A stretch of DNA of 64,000 nt from Pyrobaculum sp. 3827-6 (GTDB lineage: Archaea; Thermoproteota; Thermoprotei; Thermoproteales; Thermoproteaceae): assembly GCF_025641885.1 (NCBI RefSeq), contig NZ_JAOTQN010000001.1:1264547-1328546 (forward strand), read 5' to 3'. Position 1 is the stretch's first letter. Every line of letters starts with the position of its first letter. Positions 1 to 8,625 of the stretch are shown here, one piece after another. The notes below the pieces were generated by a model. That model had not been told where the DNA came from. It searched no databases and was given only the letters and a program-made list of their open reading frames with translations. The position numbers were made by a program, and so were the translations under genes.

Positions 1-93
1 GCGGCGAAGCAACCCATACACCACGTATCTCCCTACGTTTTATGTGCTGTATGTATTGGTTGTATATGTGGGTTTTCTAAAAGTTTTGCCTAC

Positions 94-105
94 CATTTAT
101 AAACA
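94..105 (+). promoter_or_regulatory. TATA box for the coiled-coil/nuclease-like gene
   Basis: TTTATAAAC lies about 30 bp before the GTG at 133. This is an archaeal TATA box placed so that transcription would start at or just before the start codon. The remaining DNA from 1 to 93 shows nothing recognisable. Confidence 0.5.
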
Positions 106-132
106 ACTACTAGCAGAGTACCACGGGGCTCT

Positions 133-762
133 GTGGAAAAGTTTTTAACACAGCTGGCGTCTGTTTTCGTGAGTCTCGACTGGGGTAGGCTTGAGGAGGT
201 CGTCGAGAGGGCTGTTAGGAGGGCTAGGTCTGAGGAGCTTAGGGAGATGGCCGACGCCGTGAAGACCCTAGCCGAGTATATGAAGACGGGGTTCCAAGAG
301 ACAAACAAAAGAATAGAAGAGCTAGCCAAGAGAGTAGAAGAGTTAAGTAAAACCGTCGCTGAGCTTAAGGTTGCCATGGGCTCCCTCGGCCGTAGGTGGG
401 GCCGCGACTTGGAGCGCACAGTTCTCGAGATCTACCGAGACGCTCTTGAGAAGAGGGGTGTAGAGCCCGGGAGGGTGGAGAGGTTCGTCTACACAGACGT
501 CGACGGCCGCTTCATGAGGCCGGGTGCCCGTATTGAGGTCAATGTCTACATACACGACGGGAGGACATACCTCTTGGAGGTCAAGTCCCACGCCGAGCTT
601 GAAGATGTGGAGTGGTTTGCCCAAAAGGCGGCCGCCGTGGAGAAGATACTCGGCCGTAGGGCGGACCGCCTAATAATCGTGGCAGTAAACATAGACAAAG
701 AGGCGCTGGAAAGAGCTACACAGCTGGGGATAGACGCGGTGTATGGGGCGGTGATAGAATAG
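133..762 (+). CDS. Coiled-coil protein with PD-(D/E)XK nuclease-like C-terminal domain (DUF3782-like)
   Basis: A 209-residue protein. Residues about 15-85 form a charged amphipathic helix with heptads of the type KRIEELAKRVEEL. Residues about 95-209 resemble a PD-(D/E)XK fold: an acidic strand around IEVNVYI followed by YLLEVKS, whose E and K fit the E-x-K half of the active site. Proteins of this build are common in Thermoproteales and have no proven role; nuclease activity is inference. The GTG start is set by the upstream TATA box. A distant relative of the same build lies at 20634-21488. The gene stands alone on this strand with no operon partner. Confidence 0.75.
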   Translation: MEKFLTQLASVFVSLDWGRLEEVVERAVRRARSEELREMADAVKTLAEYMKTGFQETNKRIEELAKRVEELSKTVAELKVAMGSLGRRWGRDLERTVLEIYRDALEKRGVEPGRVERFVYTDVDGRFMRPGARIEVNVYIHDGRTYLLEVKSHAELEDVEWFAQKAAAVEKILGRRADRLIIVAVNIDKEALERATQLGIDAVYGAVIE

Positions 763-900
763 GGGTTTAGCTGTATTCCTTACAACTCTCGCTGTCTTGC
801 GTGTTTTGGCTGCCTTAGGCCGCCTGTTTTGTTGGCTGTTTTTGGCGGCTGTGTGGGTGGGGGTGTTGGGCGTTTTATAGTAGACGCCGCGGTGTTCCAT

Positions 901-1635
901 ATGCGTAATTTTTATAAGGTGTGGGGGTTTGTGGCTGGGGTGTATAGGAGGGTTTTTCTGGGGTCTGTGGTGGGTGTTGGGTTGCTGGGGGCTGTGGGGG
1001 CGGCGTCTGTGGGTGTGGAGGTACGCCGGCTTGACCTCGGCCTTGGGCGCCGGGTTGTCTTCGTGTCCGACCTCCACATACACGGCGTGTCTAGGCTGGA
1101 GCTTCCGGAGTACGACGTTCTTCTAATCGGCGGCGACATATACGACCGCCGCACGCCTGGGGCGTGGGCTGTGGTGGAGGCGCTGGCGCCGCTGAAGGGG
1201 CCGAAGATAGCGGTGCTGGGCAACCACGAGTACTGGGATAGACGGCGCGTCCCGCTGGGGGAGGGGCTGAGGGCGCTGGAGGAGGCGGGGGTGCACGTCC
1301 TTAGAGACGACTGGGTGCAGGTGGGGCCGCTGAGGGTCTACGGCCTAGACTGGCGGGAGGACCCGAGGACCTACCCCGCGGTTAGAGACGCCGACGTGGT
1401 GCTCGTCCACTCGCCAGACGCCTTCCAGCATGCTGTGGGGGGCCTCTACCTCGCCGGCCACACACACGGGGGGCAGTTCTGCCTCCCCGGGGGCATCCCG
1501 CTTATTACCAACAGCTACTACGGATACACCCAGGGCATATACAGGAGGGGGGAGGCTGTGATGTACGTGTCGCGGGGGATGGGGGAGATGCTCCCCCGCC
1601 TGTGGTGCAGCAGAGAAGTAGTGTTAATAACCTAA
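901..1635 (+). CDS. Membrane-anchored metallophosphoesterase (YaeI/LpxG-like)
   Basis: Calcineurin-like metallophosphoesterase of about 244 residues. Metal-binding motifs appear in order: SDLHIHG, GGDIYD, LGNHEYW, a later histidine in LVHSPD, and GHTHGGQ. A hydrophobic stretch near residues 15-35 would anchor the catalytic domain to the membrane, as in YaeI-type phosphodiesterases. The open frame reaches back to 829, but ATG 901 sits about 25 bp after a TTTTATAG box at 872-879, which supports a leaderless start there. The physiological substrate is unknown; relatives act on phospholipid or nucleotide phosphodiesters. Confidence 0.85.
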   Translation: MRNFYKVWGFVAGVYRRVFLGSVVGVGLLGAVGAASVGVEVRRLDLGLGRRVVFVSDLHIHGVSRLELPEYDVLLIGGDIYDRRTPGAWAVVEALAPLKGPKIAVLGNHEYWDRRRVPLGEGLRALEEAGVHVLRDDWVQVGPLRVYGLDWREDPRTYPAVRDADVVLVHSPDAFQHAVGGLYLAGHTHGGQFCLPGGIPLITNSYYGYTQGIYRRGEAVMYVSRGMGEMLPRLWCSREVVLIT

Positions 1636-1675
1636 AGCCCGCAGAAGGTTTTAAACCTGCCCCACGTACGTAGAT

Positions 1676-2133
1676 GTGGAGGTTTTGGAGAGGCCTCTCC
1701 CGAAGCCCTCTGCCGAGGACTACGTCTCGGCGCGTCTTCTGGAGACCCTGGTGGAGGCTGGGCTCGCTCTTGAGTACCTCCGCCGCGGCCTTGTGAGAAA
1801 CGCCGCCGGCAAAGCCTTCCAGGCGTGGAGGGCGCTGATGGCGGCTCTGCTTAGGCTTGAACTTGACAAATTGAAATCTCTCGCCAAGACTGAGGAGGAG
1901 AGGCGGTGGCTTGAGTCGACGGCGACCAGTACCACGGGCCGGATCCCGACATGGCCCTGTCGAAGTACCGTGGTAGGGAGGAGGCGGCTGGTGACATCCT
2001 ATTGTTATTGAGGGAGCTCGCCGAGAGGGTAGAGGCGCTGAGGGGTAGGGCCAGGTGGGGCGGAGAGCTGGAGAAGGCGCTGGGGGAACTGAGGAGCGCG
2101 CTCCAGCGAGTTGCCCCTGCCGGGCGTCTTTGA
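1676..2133 (+). pseudogene. PaREP1-like gene with internal deletion and frameshift
   Basis: The first part, from GTG 1676, encodes VEVLERPLPKPSAEDYV and continues like the intact copies at 26280-26825 and 36066-36608 up to a WLEST motif. The match then jumps to QYHGPDPDMALSKYR in another frame and runs on to 2133. Against the intact copy about 37 codons (roughly 110 nt) are missing near 1925, which also shifts the frame. A TATA box at 1648-1657 lies 25 bp before GTG 1676, so the relic keeps its promoter. The family is HEPN-like and of unknown function. Confidence 0.8.
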
Positions 2134-2529
2134 TCTCCGCGCCGCCGTTTGTGAGGTCGGCGCTTGGCTGGGGGCCCCGGCAACTTCCTGGGCGTGTGCC
2201 ATGGGGGTGGCGGCTAGCCGCGGGGCGGAGGTGCCGTTTGGGGGTGTGCTGGGTGTAGGTCTTGGCGGTGGCCACGGGGCGGGCTCTCTGCGCGGGCTCC
2301 GTAGGTCGCTCGCCCCGCCTGGCGGGTGGCTAATCCTACGGGCTTCGCTCGGCGCGGCCTTGGCCAAGTTTCGGGCTCCTTGATCGGCGCCGGCGGCCGC
2401 CAGCCTGGACGAGGTGTTGAAGTGCCTCAACTCCACGGCCGATGCCTGCAAACGCCAAACGCGTCTCAACAGGAGGCAGGCTACCTCCCGCGGAGAAGGC
2501 CGATACCTCAACTCTAGCCCCGCCGCGCC
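2134..2529. other. No recognisable gene (GC-rich spacer after PaREP1 relic)
   Basis: About 400 bp of GC-rich DNA. Open frames exist on both strands, but their composition (Arg, Pro, Ser and Gly runs) is typical of non-coding high-GC sequence. It probably belongs to the decayed PaREP neighbourhood. Confidence 0.4.
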
Positions 2530-2907
2530 TCAGCTCTTCCTGGCAATCTCCACCAACAGCTTCTGTATGTCAAGAAGCAACGCATACACCCCATCAATCC
2601 TCTTATTCGTCTCATCTATCCTCCTACCCAGCTCCTGGGCTATCGCGTCAATACGCTTATTCGTCTCGTCAATACGCCTACCCAACTCTTGAGCTATCGT
2701 GTCAATCCGTCTGTTTGTCTGGTCTATTCTCTGGTTTACCTCGGCGATCTCCCTCCTAATCTCGTCAAGCTCCTTTCCTATTGTCGCCAAGTAGAGGAGG
2801 AAGATGTCTTCAGTGGACAGCTTCTTACCCTCCCTCAACTTGCCGAGGACAGACTCCACAGCCACCCTAAGCGCCTCCTGCGCCAAAGCCCCCAGCTCCC
2901 CGGACAC
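2530..2907 (-). CDS. Heptad-repeat coiled-coil protein
   Basis: A 125-residue protein. Residues 1-45 form a helical cap containing GKKLSTEDIFLLYL. From about residue 50 on there are repeated IDETNKRIDAIAQELGRR units that predict a long coiled coil. It is a paralogue of the genes at 19925-20389 and 21666-22196, which share the cap pattern (GEKLKPEDLAVLTI) and the RIDETNKRID repeats. GTG 2907 lies about 20 bp after the TATA-like TTTTTATTTAGG (plus coordinates 2924-2935). No catalytic motif is visible. A structural or interaction role is likely, but the partner is unknown. Confidence 0.7.
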   Translation of the reverse strand: MSGELGALAQEALRVAVESVLGKLREGKKLSTEDIFLLYLATIGKELDEIRREIAEVNQRIDQTNRRIDTIAQELGRRIDETNKRIDAIAQELGRRIDETNKRIDGVYALLLDIQKLLVEIARKS

Positions 2908-2936
2908 AGTACTGAAAACCCCCCTAAATAAAAATC

Positions 2937-3536
2937 TTCAAAAGAGCCAAGCGCCGCCAGGCCGCGCAGAGGCGCCAAGCTTCTCTCCACCATACGCCGA
3001 TAAGCTAGACGGCGGGCCTCCACCCCCCGCAACGCCCAGCCACGAAACGGCGCCCCCCACAGAAGACGCCAAGAGACCCCGCGCCGCCGCGAGGCCGCGC
3101 AACGGAATACTCGGCTAGTTTGAAGATTTAGATCGCTGTGTATTTCGCGGCGGCCGGCGCGGCTAGCCTCAGCCACCTGGCTAGGTGCACCGCGGCTTTG
3201 AAGGGGGTGCCCCCGTCCTAGGGCGCGGCAGGAGTCGGTGGCGGCGTCGTCGTCCCTCCAGATGAGGTCGCGGCCGTCGTGTACTGAGAAGCCGAAGGCA
3301 GGCGTCAGCTAGGGGCTCGCGGTGTATATGCGATCGCCGCCACAGCCCCCGCGGACATGAGACACAGAAAAGACAGAGAAATCCAGCCAGGAGCCCCAAC
3401 CCCCGCCACGGAAGCCCACAGCCCCCGCATCAAGCCGGAAAACTAGGCCGAGCCGCCCCGCTGATACCCAAAACCGCGGTCCCAACAAGACGGCGCCAGC
3501 ACCCAGGCAACGCCGACCCGCGGCCTTAAGTTGCAC
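2937..3536. other. Spacer with possible decayed gene fragment
   Basis: About 600 bp without an intact gene. On the minus strand around 3300-3200 a frame reads FGFSVHDGRDLIWRDDD. One frame away, around 3200-3125, another reads GTPFKAAVHLARWLRLAA and ends at a stop. This may be one gene with a frameshift, but I do not recognise the family and coding status is uncertain. Confidence 0.3.
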
Positions 3537-4088
3537 TTAAAATTTCGGGAGAACTCCCAAATCCGCCAAAAACCCCAACAGCCTCCCCACACTCACCTCG
3601 ACGGGGACCCCCTCGTTGACGAGGACAAGGTCGGGGCTCTCAGGCTCCTCGTAGGGGTCGTCGACGCCGGTGAAGTTCTTAATCTCCCCCGCCAGCGCCC
3701 TTCTGTAGAGGCCCTTCGGGTCGCGCCTGACGGCCTCACCGAGGGAGACCTTGACATAGACCTCGAAGAAAGGCACCTCCTCCTCCACTATCCTCCTCAC
3801 CTCAGCCCTCACGTCCCTGTAGGGAGAGACAAATGCGGCGAAGACCGCCACGCCGTTCCTCGCCAAGAGGCGCGCAACCCACGCAACCCGCAGGAGGTGG
3901 CGGCGCCTGTCCTCCCTAGAGAAGCCCACGTCGGTGTTAATCGTTGAGCGCACCCAGTCCCCATCCAGCACCTCCGCCCTCACCCCCGCCTCCCTCACCC
4001 GCGCCGCCGCCAGCTGGGCAATCGTCGTCTTGCCCGCCGCCGGCAGGCCGGTCAGCCAAACCACAAAGCCCCTGTCGAGACACCTCAT
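3537..4088 (-). CDS. cysC: Adenylylsulfate (APS) kinase
   Basis: Phosphorylates adenylyl sulfate to PAPS using ATP. The protein is 183 residues, the usual size for a stand-alone APS kinase. The P-loop GLPAAGKTT is near residue 13, and LDGDWVRSTINTDVGFSREDRRRH is the family pattern of substrate-binding residues. FVSPYRDVRAEVR and the FTGVDDPYEEP segment near the C-terminus also match. The frame opens at 4154, but ATG 4088 (MRCLDRGFVVWLTGLP) gives the proper N-terminus and overlaps the stop of the upstream phosphodiesterase relic as ATGA, implying former translational coupling. The pairing suggests a role in sulfate or sulfonucleotide metabolism. Confidence 0.9.
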   Translation of the reverse strand: MRCLDRGFVVWLTGLPAAGKTTIAQLAAARVREAGVRAEVLDGDWVRSTINTDVGFSREDRRRHLLRVAWVARLLARNGVAVFAAFVSPYRDVRAEVRRIVEEEVPFFEVYVKVSLGEAVRRDPKGLYRRALAGEIKNFTGVDDPYEEPESPDLVLVNEGVPVEVSVGRLLGFLADLGVLPKF

Positions 4089-4545
4089 AGGACAGACTCG
4101 AGAAACCGCGCCACGTCGAGGGCGTGGATATCCCGCTTCCTCGCGTCCCCCCACGTGGCGGCGTAGAACCCGTTGAAGCTGTGTAGCGAGTCGTCGGGGC
4201 CCCGGTCGTTCCCCTCAAGCCAAGGCGACCCGTACCCCACCGTCTGCACCGGCCTAACCCGCAGAGAGTCGAAGTAGACCATGAGGTCGGGGAAGTCCCC
4301 CCTCACCGACCGGTAGAGCTCCCCCGGCTCGTAGACAGCGTTCTGGACATAGCCCCACGGCGCCTTGAGCACGCGGAGCCTCCTCCTCAGCTCCCTCCTC
4401 AGATCCTCAGCCTCCTCCCTAGAGACCACTCCACGCGGCCTATCCACCGAACAGCCGGGCGTAGTACCCACCCCACGCCACCACCTTCGTCCCCCCCCCC
4501 CCAGTCCACCACAGACTCCCCTCCTCCCGTGGGCCCCGACTAGAA
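4085..4545 (-). pseudogene. C-terminal remnant of an alkaline-phosphatase-superfamily phosphodiesterase
   Basis: The open end encodes RGVVSREEAEDLRRELRRRL, PDLMVYFDSLRVRPVQTVG and GPDDSLHSFNGFYA, a typical C-terminus of archaeal type I phosphodiesterase/nucleotide pyrophosphatase-like proteins. Upstream the frame breaks twice. One extra G near 4447 separates TKVVAWGGYYARLF from VDRPRGVV. The run of 12 C at 4491-4502 (G on the coding strand) puts SVVDW out of frame; 11 or 14 residues would restore it. The N-terminal two-thirds, including the metal and nucleophile sites, are missing, so the product cannot be an active enzyme. Confidence 0.7.
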
Positions 4546-5521
4546 GGGAAAAACACACATCGCCAGAAACCGCGGCCGCGAGCATGTAAAGATTATACAA
4601 AAATACAGATACGGAAACTTCTCACCACCGCCATTATAACCCCCACTAGTTGCAAAAAATACGCACCAACCTCTCCCAGATTTTGCACCTTGTCCATGGA
4701 TCTCCAGAAGACGCCGCTACACACCACAGCCTCCAGCCCTCTCCTCCAAGCCAGTTAAGAAACATCGTCTCCTAGACATCCCCCATGAAATGTCCCAAGA
4801 AAAATACAGCCACAGCCCCTCCCTAAAGAGGAGACTAACACAAGCTTTGATCCGCCGAAGAATTACTGCCCAGAGCTCCATAGCCGTAATACATAGCTCC
4901 CAACCTCGGCAAAATTTTAGAAACGCCTTGCGAGCCAAGTAGACGCCCGCAGACGCACCCCCCTCTCTATAGGCCACACCGGCTTGCCATACGCTAATAA
5001 GCCAGTTCGAAAAACACACTTCTCAGGAGCCAGATCAGCCGCGGCAAGCGCGGGCAATACGTTGTTCCCAAAGAAGAACCACTCCTCAACACATGACATG
5101 CAAGTACAACTGCACCCCTAGATGCACTACAGCTCCGACATTACCCCTACAGAGAGACCCCCGACCCACACGCAAGCGCCCATGCCCCACACATGATACC
5201 CAACCTCAACACCGCCAGAACCCTCAGCCCCCCTACCCGCTGAAACTCCTCAACAAACTCACCAATACGCGTACCAACTTGCCACAAATCACTAAGTTCA
5301 GTCCAGATGGACATCGTAAACATTCACCCATACCGTGAAGACGGCCCCAAAGCGCCCTTAGACATAAGAAACACGGGAGAACCTGCAGACTCCTTTCATG
5401 ATCTAAAAGACGGCGAAAAAAGTAAAAAACCTCAACCAAATGACTTAACGATAAATCTTAAAAAGAGAGAGATGCGTCAAGGACATGCCGATGTCTGCAT
5501 ATTTCTGGCCGACGTTACTGA
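4546..5521. other. Gene-free, decayed stretch
   Basis: Nearly 1 kb, richer in A and T than its surroundings. Two overlapping minus-strand frames (5099-4917 and 5019-4717) might be one decayed gene, since they share an LARR/LARKAFLKFCRGWEL junction. I cannot assign a family and see no promoter. It probably holds remains of the lost 5' part of the phosphodiesterase region and other debris. Confidence 0.35.
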
Positions 5522-5703
5522 CACTCAAGTCGCTACAAGGCCGCGGAGGAGGTGCTCAGGTTGGCGGCCCCCCTCAGGCTCCTGGCCAAGGCAGTGGGGC
5601 TGGCGATAGCCCGCGCCAGGGGGGTCGAGGTAGACGAGGAGAGGGCCATAGCGCTCGGAATACAGTGGCTGAATACGCCAAGGAGGTGGAGGCGCTGATA
5701 TGA
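5522..5703 (+). pseudogene. Fragment of a PaREP1/HEPN-like gene
   Basis: From 5534 a frame reads YKAAEEVLRLAAPLRLLAK and later VEVDEERAIALGI; one frame away it finishes as AEYAKEVEALI and a stop at 5703. The YKAAEEV core is the hallmark of PaREP1-type HEPN proteins such as the gene at 24403-24909, which has LYKAAEEAVKAL. The N-terminus is absent and there is a frameshift near 5660, so it is a relic just before the glycosyltransferase block. Confidence 0.4.
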
Positions 5704-5734
5704 AAAACAACGGGTTAGGGCCTGTGGCATCTCT

Positions 5735-6658
5735 GTGCCGACGCGGCTCTCGGTAGTCATCCCGACGCTCAACGAGTGCGGAAATATCGGTACAGCAATA
5801 GACATGGTCGGCCGCTATTTAGGAACCGACGTGGAAGTAATAGTAGTAGACGGCGGATCCACCGACTGTACAGTAGCCGAGGCCACCGAAGCCTCCAGAA
5901 AAAATGGACTACGCCTCAAGGTAATACGCCAGAAGACCTGTTGCGGCAAGCCAGGCGCCTTAATAGACGGATTCAAGGAGGCTCAGGGAGACTACGTAGC
6001 GGTCATAGACGCCGACATGGAGTTCCACCCCAAGTACCTCGCCGCCCTGTACGAGCAACTCCAAGGCGCAGACCTCGTGCTAGGCTATAGGCGCGACAAG
6101 AGGCCAATACACAGAAGGATCATAAGCTCCGGAGCCAGACTACTCGCCAAAATAGCTATACCGAAAACCAGGAAGTTGAAAGACCCAACCACCGAGCTCT
6201 ACATATTCAGGAGAGAGCTGGCGTGTGTGGACAAGATGAAGCCCAGGATCAAGCCCATATTAGAGATATTAGCAAAATGTAATTTCTCTACAACTAAAGA
6301 AATAGAAATAGAACAAACATATAGAGCGATAGGACAAAGCAAATTTAAGATATCATGGATATTCAACTATCTATATCAGCTGGGCGAGCTCACCGACTGG
6401 TTCACCGTGAAGTACATCGCGGTAGCGCTGGCGGCTGGGATAGTCGCGGGCCTGCTCTCCCCCTACCTCGGCCTTTGGGCAGTGGCGGTGAGTATATTGG
6501 GGAGGTGGGCCCCCCTCAGGAAATACGTAGGGCTTCCCCAGATAGCCGCCGCCGAGCTGGCCTCGATAGCGGTGAAATACGCCCTGGCGTATATACCAGC
6601 GATTTGGTTCGTAAAAGCCGCCGTGGAACTACTGCTCATCCACATACTGAGGCGGTGA
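5735..6658 (+). CDS. Family 2 glycosyltransferase with C-terminal membrane segments (polyprenyl-phosphate sugar transferase type)
   Basis: Probably moves a sugar from a nucleotide donor to a polyprenyl phosphate on the cytoplasmic face. Residues 5-200 form a GT-A domain: SVVIPTLNECGN, VIVVDGGSTDCT, and the metal-binding DAD in VAVIDADMEF. Residues about 220-307 contain two or three hydrophobic segments (KYIAVALAAGIVAGLLSPYL and another near the end), as in DPM1/GtrB-like enzymes. The GTG start puts SVVIP at the usual distance. It is followed after one base by the GT4 gene at 6660, so the two form an operon. Confidence 0.85.
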   Translation: MPTRLSVVIPTLNECGNIGTAIDMVGRYLGTDVEVIVVDGGSTDCTVAEATEASRKNGLRLKVIRQKTCCGKPGALIDGFKEAQGDYVAVIDADMEFHPKYLAALYEQLQGADLVLGYRRDKRPIHRRIISSGARLLAKIAIPKTRKLKDPTTELYIFRRELACVDKMKPRIKPILEILAKCNFSTTKEIEIEQTYRAIGQSKFKISWIFNYLYQLGELTDWFTVKYIAVALAAGIVAGLLSPYLGLWAVAVSILGRWAPLRKYVGLPQIAAAELASIAVKYALAYIPAIWFVKAAVELLLIHILRR

Positions 6659-6659
6659 C

Positions 6660-7745
6660 ATGAGGATACTGTTCGTCGGCCACCGAGATCCGAAACACCC
6701 AGCGGCGGGCGGCGCCGAGGAGTACGTGTTCCAGATAGCCAAGAGGCTCGCGGCGAAGGGATACGACGTCACCATACTCGCCGAGAGGCCCGACGGGCTA
6801 CCCGCGACCGAGGTCCTAGACGGCGTAAAGATAGTAAGGAAGGGAGGATTCGCCACACTCCACCTATACGCCCCGCTGTACGTAAGCCGGCACGAATACG
6901 ACGTAGTGGTGGACAACGTGGCCCACGTCTTCCCCTTCGCAAGCCCCCTATTCACCAAGGCGAGGACTGTGGCCATCATACACCATATCAACGGCCCAGC
7001 CATACGGAAAGTCATGCCCCTCCCGCTAGCTCCCGCCGGCGCGCTCGCCGAGAAGATGCACCCAAAGATATATAAGATAATAGTCGCGCCATCACGATTC
7101 ACCAAAGAGGAGTTGGTCAAACTAGGCGCGAGAGAGGAGGCTGTGCACGTAGTCCCGCCAGGAGTAGATCACGAGATCTACAGGCCGGGGCCCAAGGCAG
7201 AAAAACCGACAATAGTGTGGATCAACCGCTTCGTCCGTTACAAAAACCCAGACCACGCCATCAAGGCCTTCGCCCTAGTGAAGAAACAGGTGCCAGACGC
7301 CCACATGATCATGATAGGCGGAGGACCTCTCCTCCAGAAAACACAACAGCTCGCCCAGAGGCTAGGCCTCGACATAGAGTTCACCGGCAGGGTAGCACTC
7401 GAAAAGAAAGTGGAATATCTACAACGGGCCTGGGTCTGCCTATACACTTCAGAGATAGAGGGCTTTGGCCTAGTGACACTTGAGGCGGCCGCCTCGGGCA
7501 CCCCGTGCGTGGGATACGCCGTTGGCGGACTAAGAGAAGGTATCAAAGACGGAGAGACGGGGTACCTGGTGTCAAAAGGAGATATAACAAGACTCGCCAA
7601 CATAGTGACCAGAATCTTAATAGACAGGCAACTACTTGACAAACTATCGAGAAATAGTATAGAATATGCTAAGAAATACAGCTGGGACACGTCAGCAGAA
7701 AGATTTGAAAGTATCTTGTCCACGCAACTCGCGTCGGATCCATAG
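6660..7745 (+). CDS. Family 4 glycosyltransferase (GT-B)
   Basis: A retaining GT4 enzyme of 361 residues. The N-terminal Rossmann half begins MRILFVGHRDP and has the acceptor-side loop AAGGAEEYVFQIAKRLAAKGYDV. The C-terminal donor half carries IVWINRFVRYKNPD, GGGPLLQK and the E-x7-E element in EIEGFGLVTLEAAASGTP. It is coupled to the GT2 gene upstream with a 1-bp gap. A convergent GT2 gene ends 25 bp downstream of it. The sugar and acceptor cannot be told from sequence; context implies N-glycan or surface polysaccharide assembly. Confidence 0.88.
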   Translation: MRILFVGHRDPKHPAAGGAEEYVFQIAKRLAAKGYDVTILAERPDGLPATEVLDGVKIVRKGGFATLHLYAPLYVSRHEYDVVVDNVAHVFPFASPLFTKARTVAIIHHINGPAIRKVMPLPLAPAGALAEKMHPKIYKIIVAPSRFTKEELVKLGAREEAVHVVPPGVDHEIYRPGPKAEKPTIVWINRFVRYKNPDHAIKAFALVKKQVPDAHMIMIGGGPLLQKTQQLAQRLGLDIEFTGRVALEKKVEYLQRAWVCLYTSEIEGFGLVTLEAAASGTPCVGYAVGGLREGIKDGETGYLVSKGDITRLANIVTRILIDRQLLDKLSRNSIEYAKKYSWDTSAERFESILSTQLASDP

Positions 7746-7770
7746 CTGTACGGCACCGAGCCCCCGGCTC

Positions 7771-8625
7771 CTACCGACTTCTACGGTTGGTGTTCCTATA
7801 TGGATCTGTAGACAGCCCCAAGACGGCGCCTACGCCAGCCACAAAGAACTGAACTAGTTTTAGGCCAATTACGAAGTATATACCCAAAGGCCACCTACTT
7901 CCCAGATACGAGAGATAGCGGCGGGAGAAAAACGTAGGCCTGACAGGACTCATGTGAAGCGGATCGCGCCACTTTCTGAAATACGCCACGGTGTTTCTAC
8001 CATAGTAGAGAGACTTCAAGACCAGATCCCGGAAGGTGTATTCGTCAATATGTATTTCAAAGGCGTTTATATAGCCGACGCGCGCACCAGACGCCACAAT
8101 TCTCTTATGCAAGTCGTAGTCCTCGTTGGAGTAGAGGCTCTCATCAAAGCCGCCGATCTTGAAAAATACCTCCCGCTTCATGCAACGCGCCGCCTCGTAC
8201 ACCCCGCTCCCCAGATACGACAGCCTTTCGAAATACCGCGCCCTCGCCACCAGCCCCCTCCTCGGGTTGCTTATGTTAGGCACCACCACCGCGTCGAAGC
8301 CCTCCGCAATCTTCTCAACACACTCCTCCACGACCCTCGGCGAAATCCAGAAATCACCGTTGGTAAAGTATAGTACATCACCCCGAGCCACCCGCGCCCC
8401 GAAATTCATCTGCGCCGTCCTCTCGGGGCCGTAGCTATACACCCGCGCCCCAAAGCGCCTCGCGACGTCCGGCGTCCCGTCGACGCTGAAGTTATCCACC
8501 ACGATCACCTCTACCTCACGATAGGTCTGCCTCCGCAACGACTCGAGAGTCAGCCCAAGCGTCGCCGCGGAGTTCCTCGTCGGGATAACCACCGACACCA
8601 GCCAACGCGCCACGCCGCTAGGCAC
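7771..8625 (-). CDS. Family 2 glycosyltransferase, atypical metal motif
   Basis: A 284-residue GT-A enzyme: VSVVIPTRNSAATLGLTLES, VIVVDNFSVDGT, then EDYDLHKRIVASGARVGYI near residue 170. Where most GT2 enzymes have D-x-D, this one reads FTNGDFWIS, so only one acidic residue is in place; activity or metal use may differ. A hydrophobic stretch near residues 245-270 suggests membrane association. The start at 8625 lies 76 bp inside the 3' end of the upstream membrane-protein gene; an internal GTG near 8596 would still overlap it. Same strand and overlap indicate one transcript. Confidence 0.82.
   Translation of the reverse strand: MPSGVARWLVSVVIPTRNSAATLGLTLESLRRQTYREVEVIVVDNFSVDGTPDVARRFGARVYSYGPERTAQMNFGARVARGDVLYFTNGDFWISPRVVEECVEKIAEGFDAVVVPNISNPRRGLVARARYFERLSYLGSGVYEAARCMKREVFFKIGGFDESLYSNEDYDLHKRIVASGARVGYINAFEIHIDEYTFRDLVLKSLYYGRNTVAYFRKWRDPLHMSPVRPTFFSRRYLSYLGSRWPLGIYFVIGLKLVQFFVAGVGAVLGLSTDPYRNTNRRSR

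Noticed and set aside
5307-5609. A 100-codon plus-strand frame
   Set aside because: No motif, no promoter, and it overlaps the better supported HEPN-like fragment in another frame.
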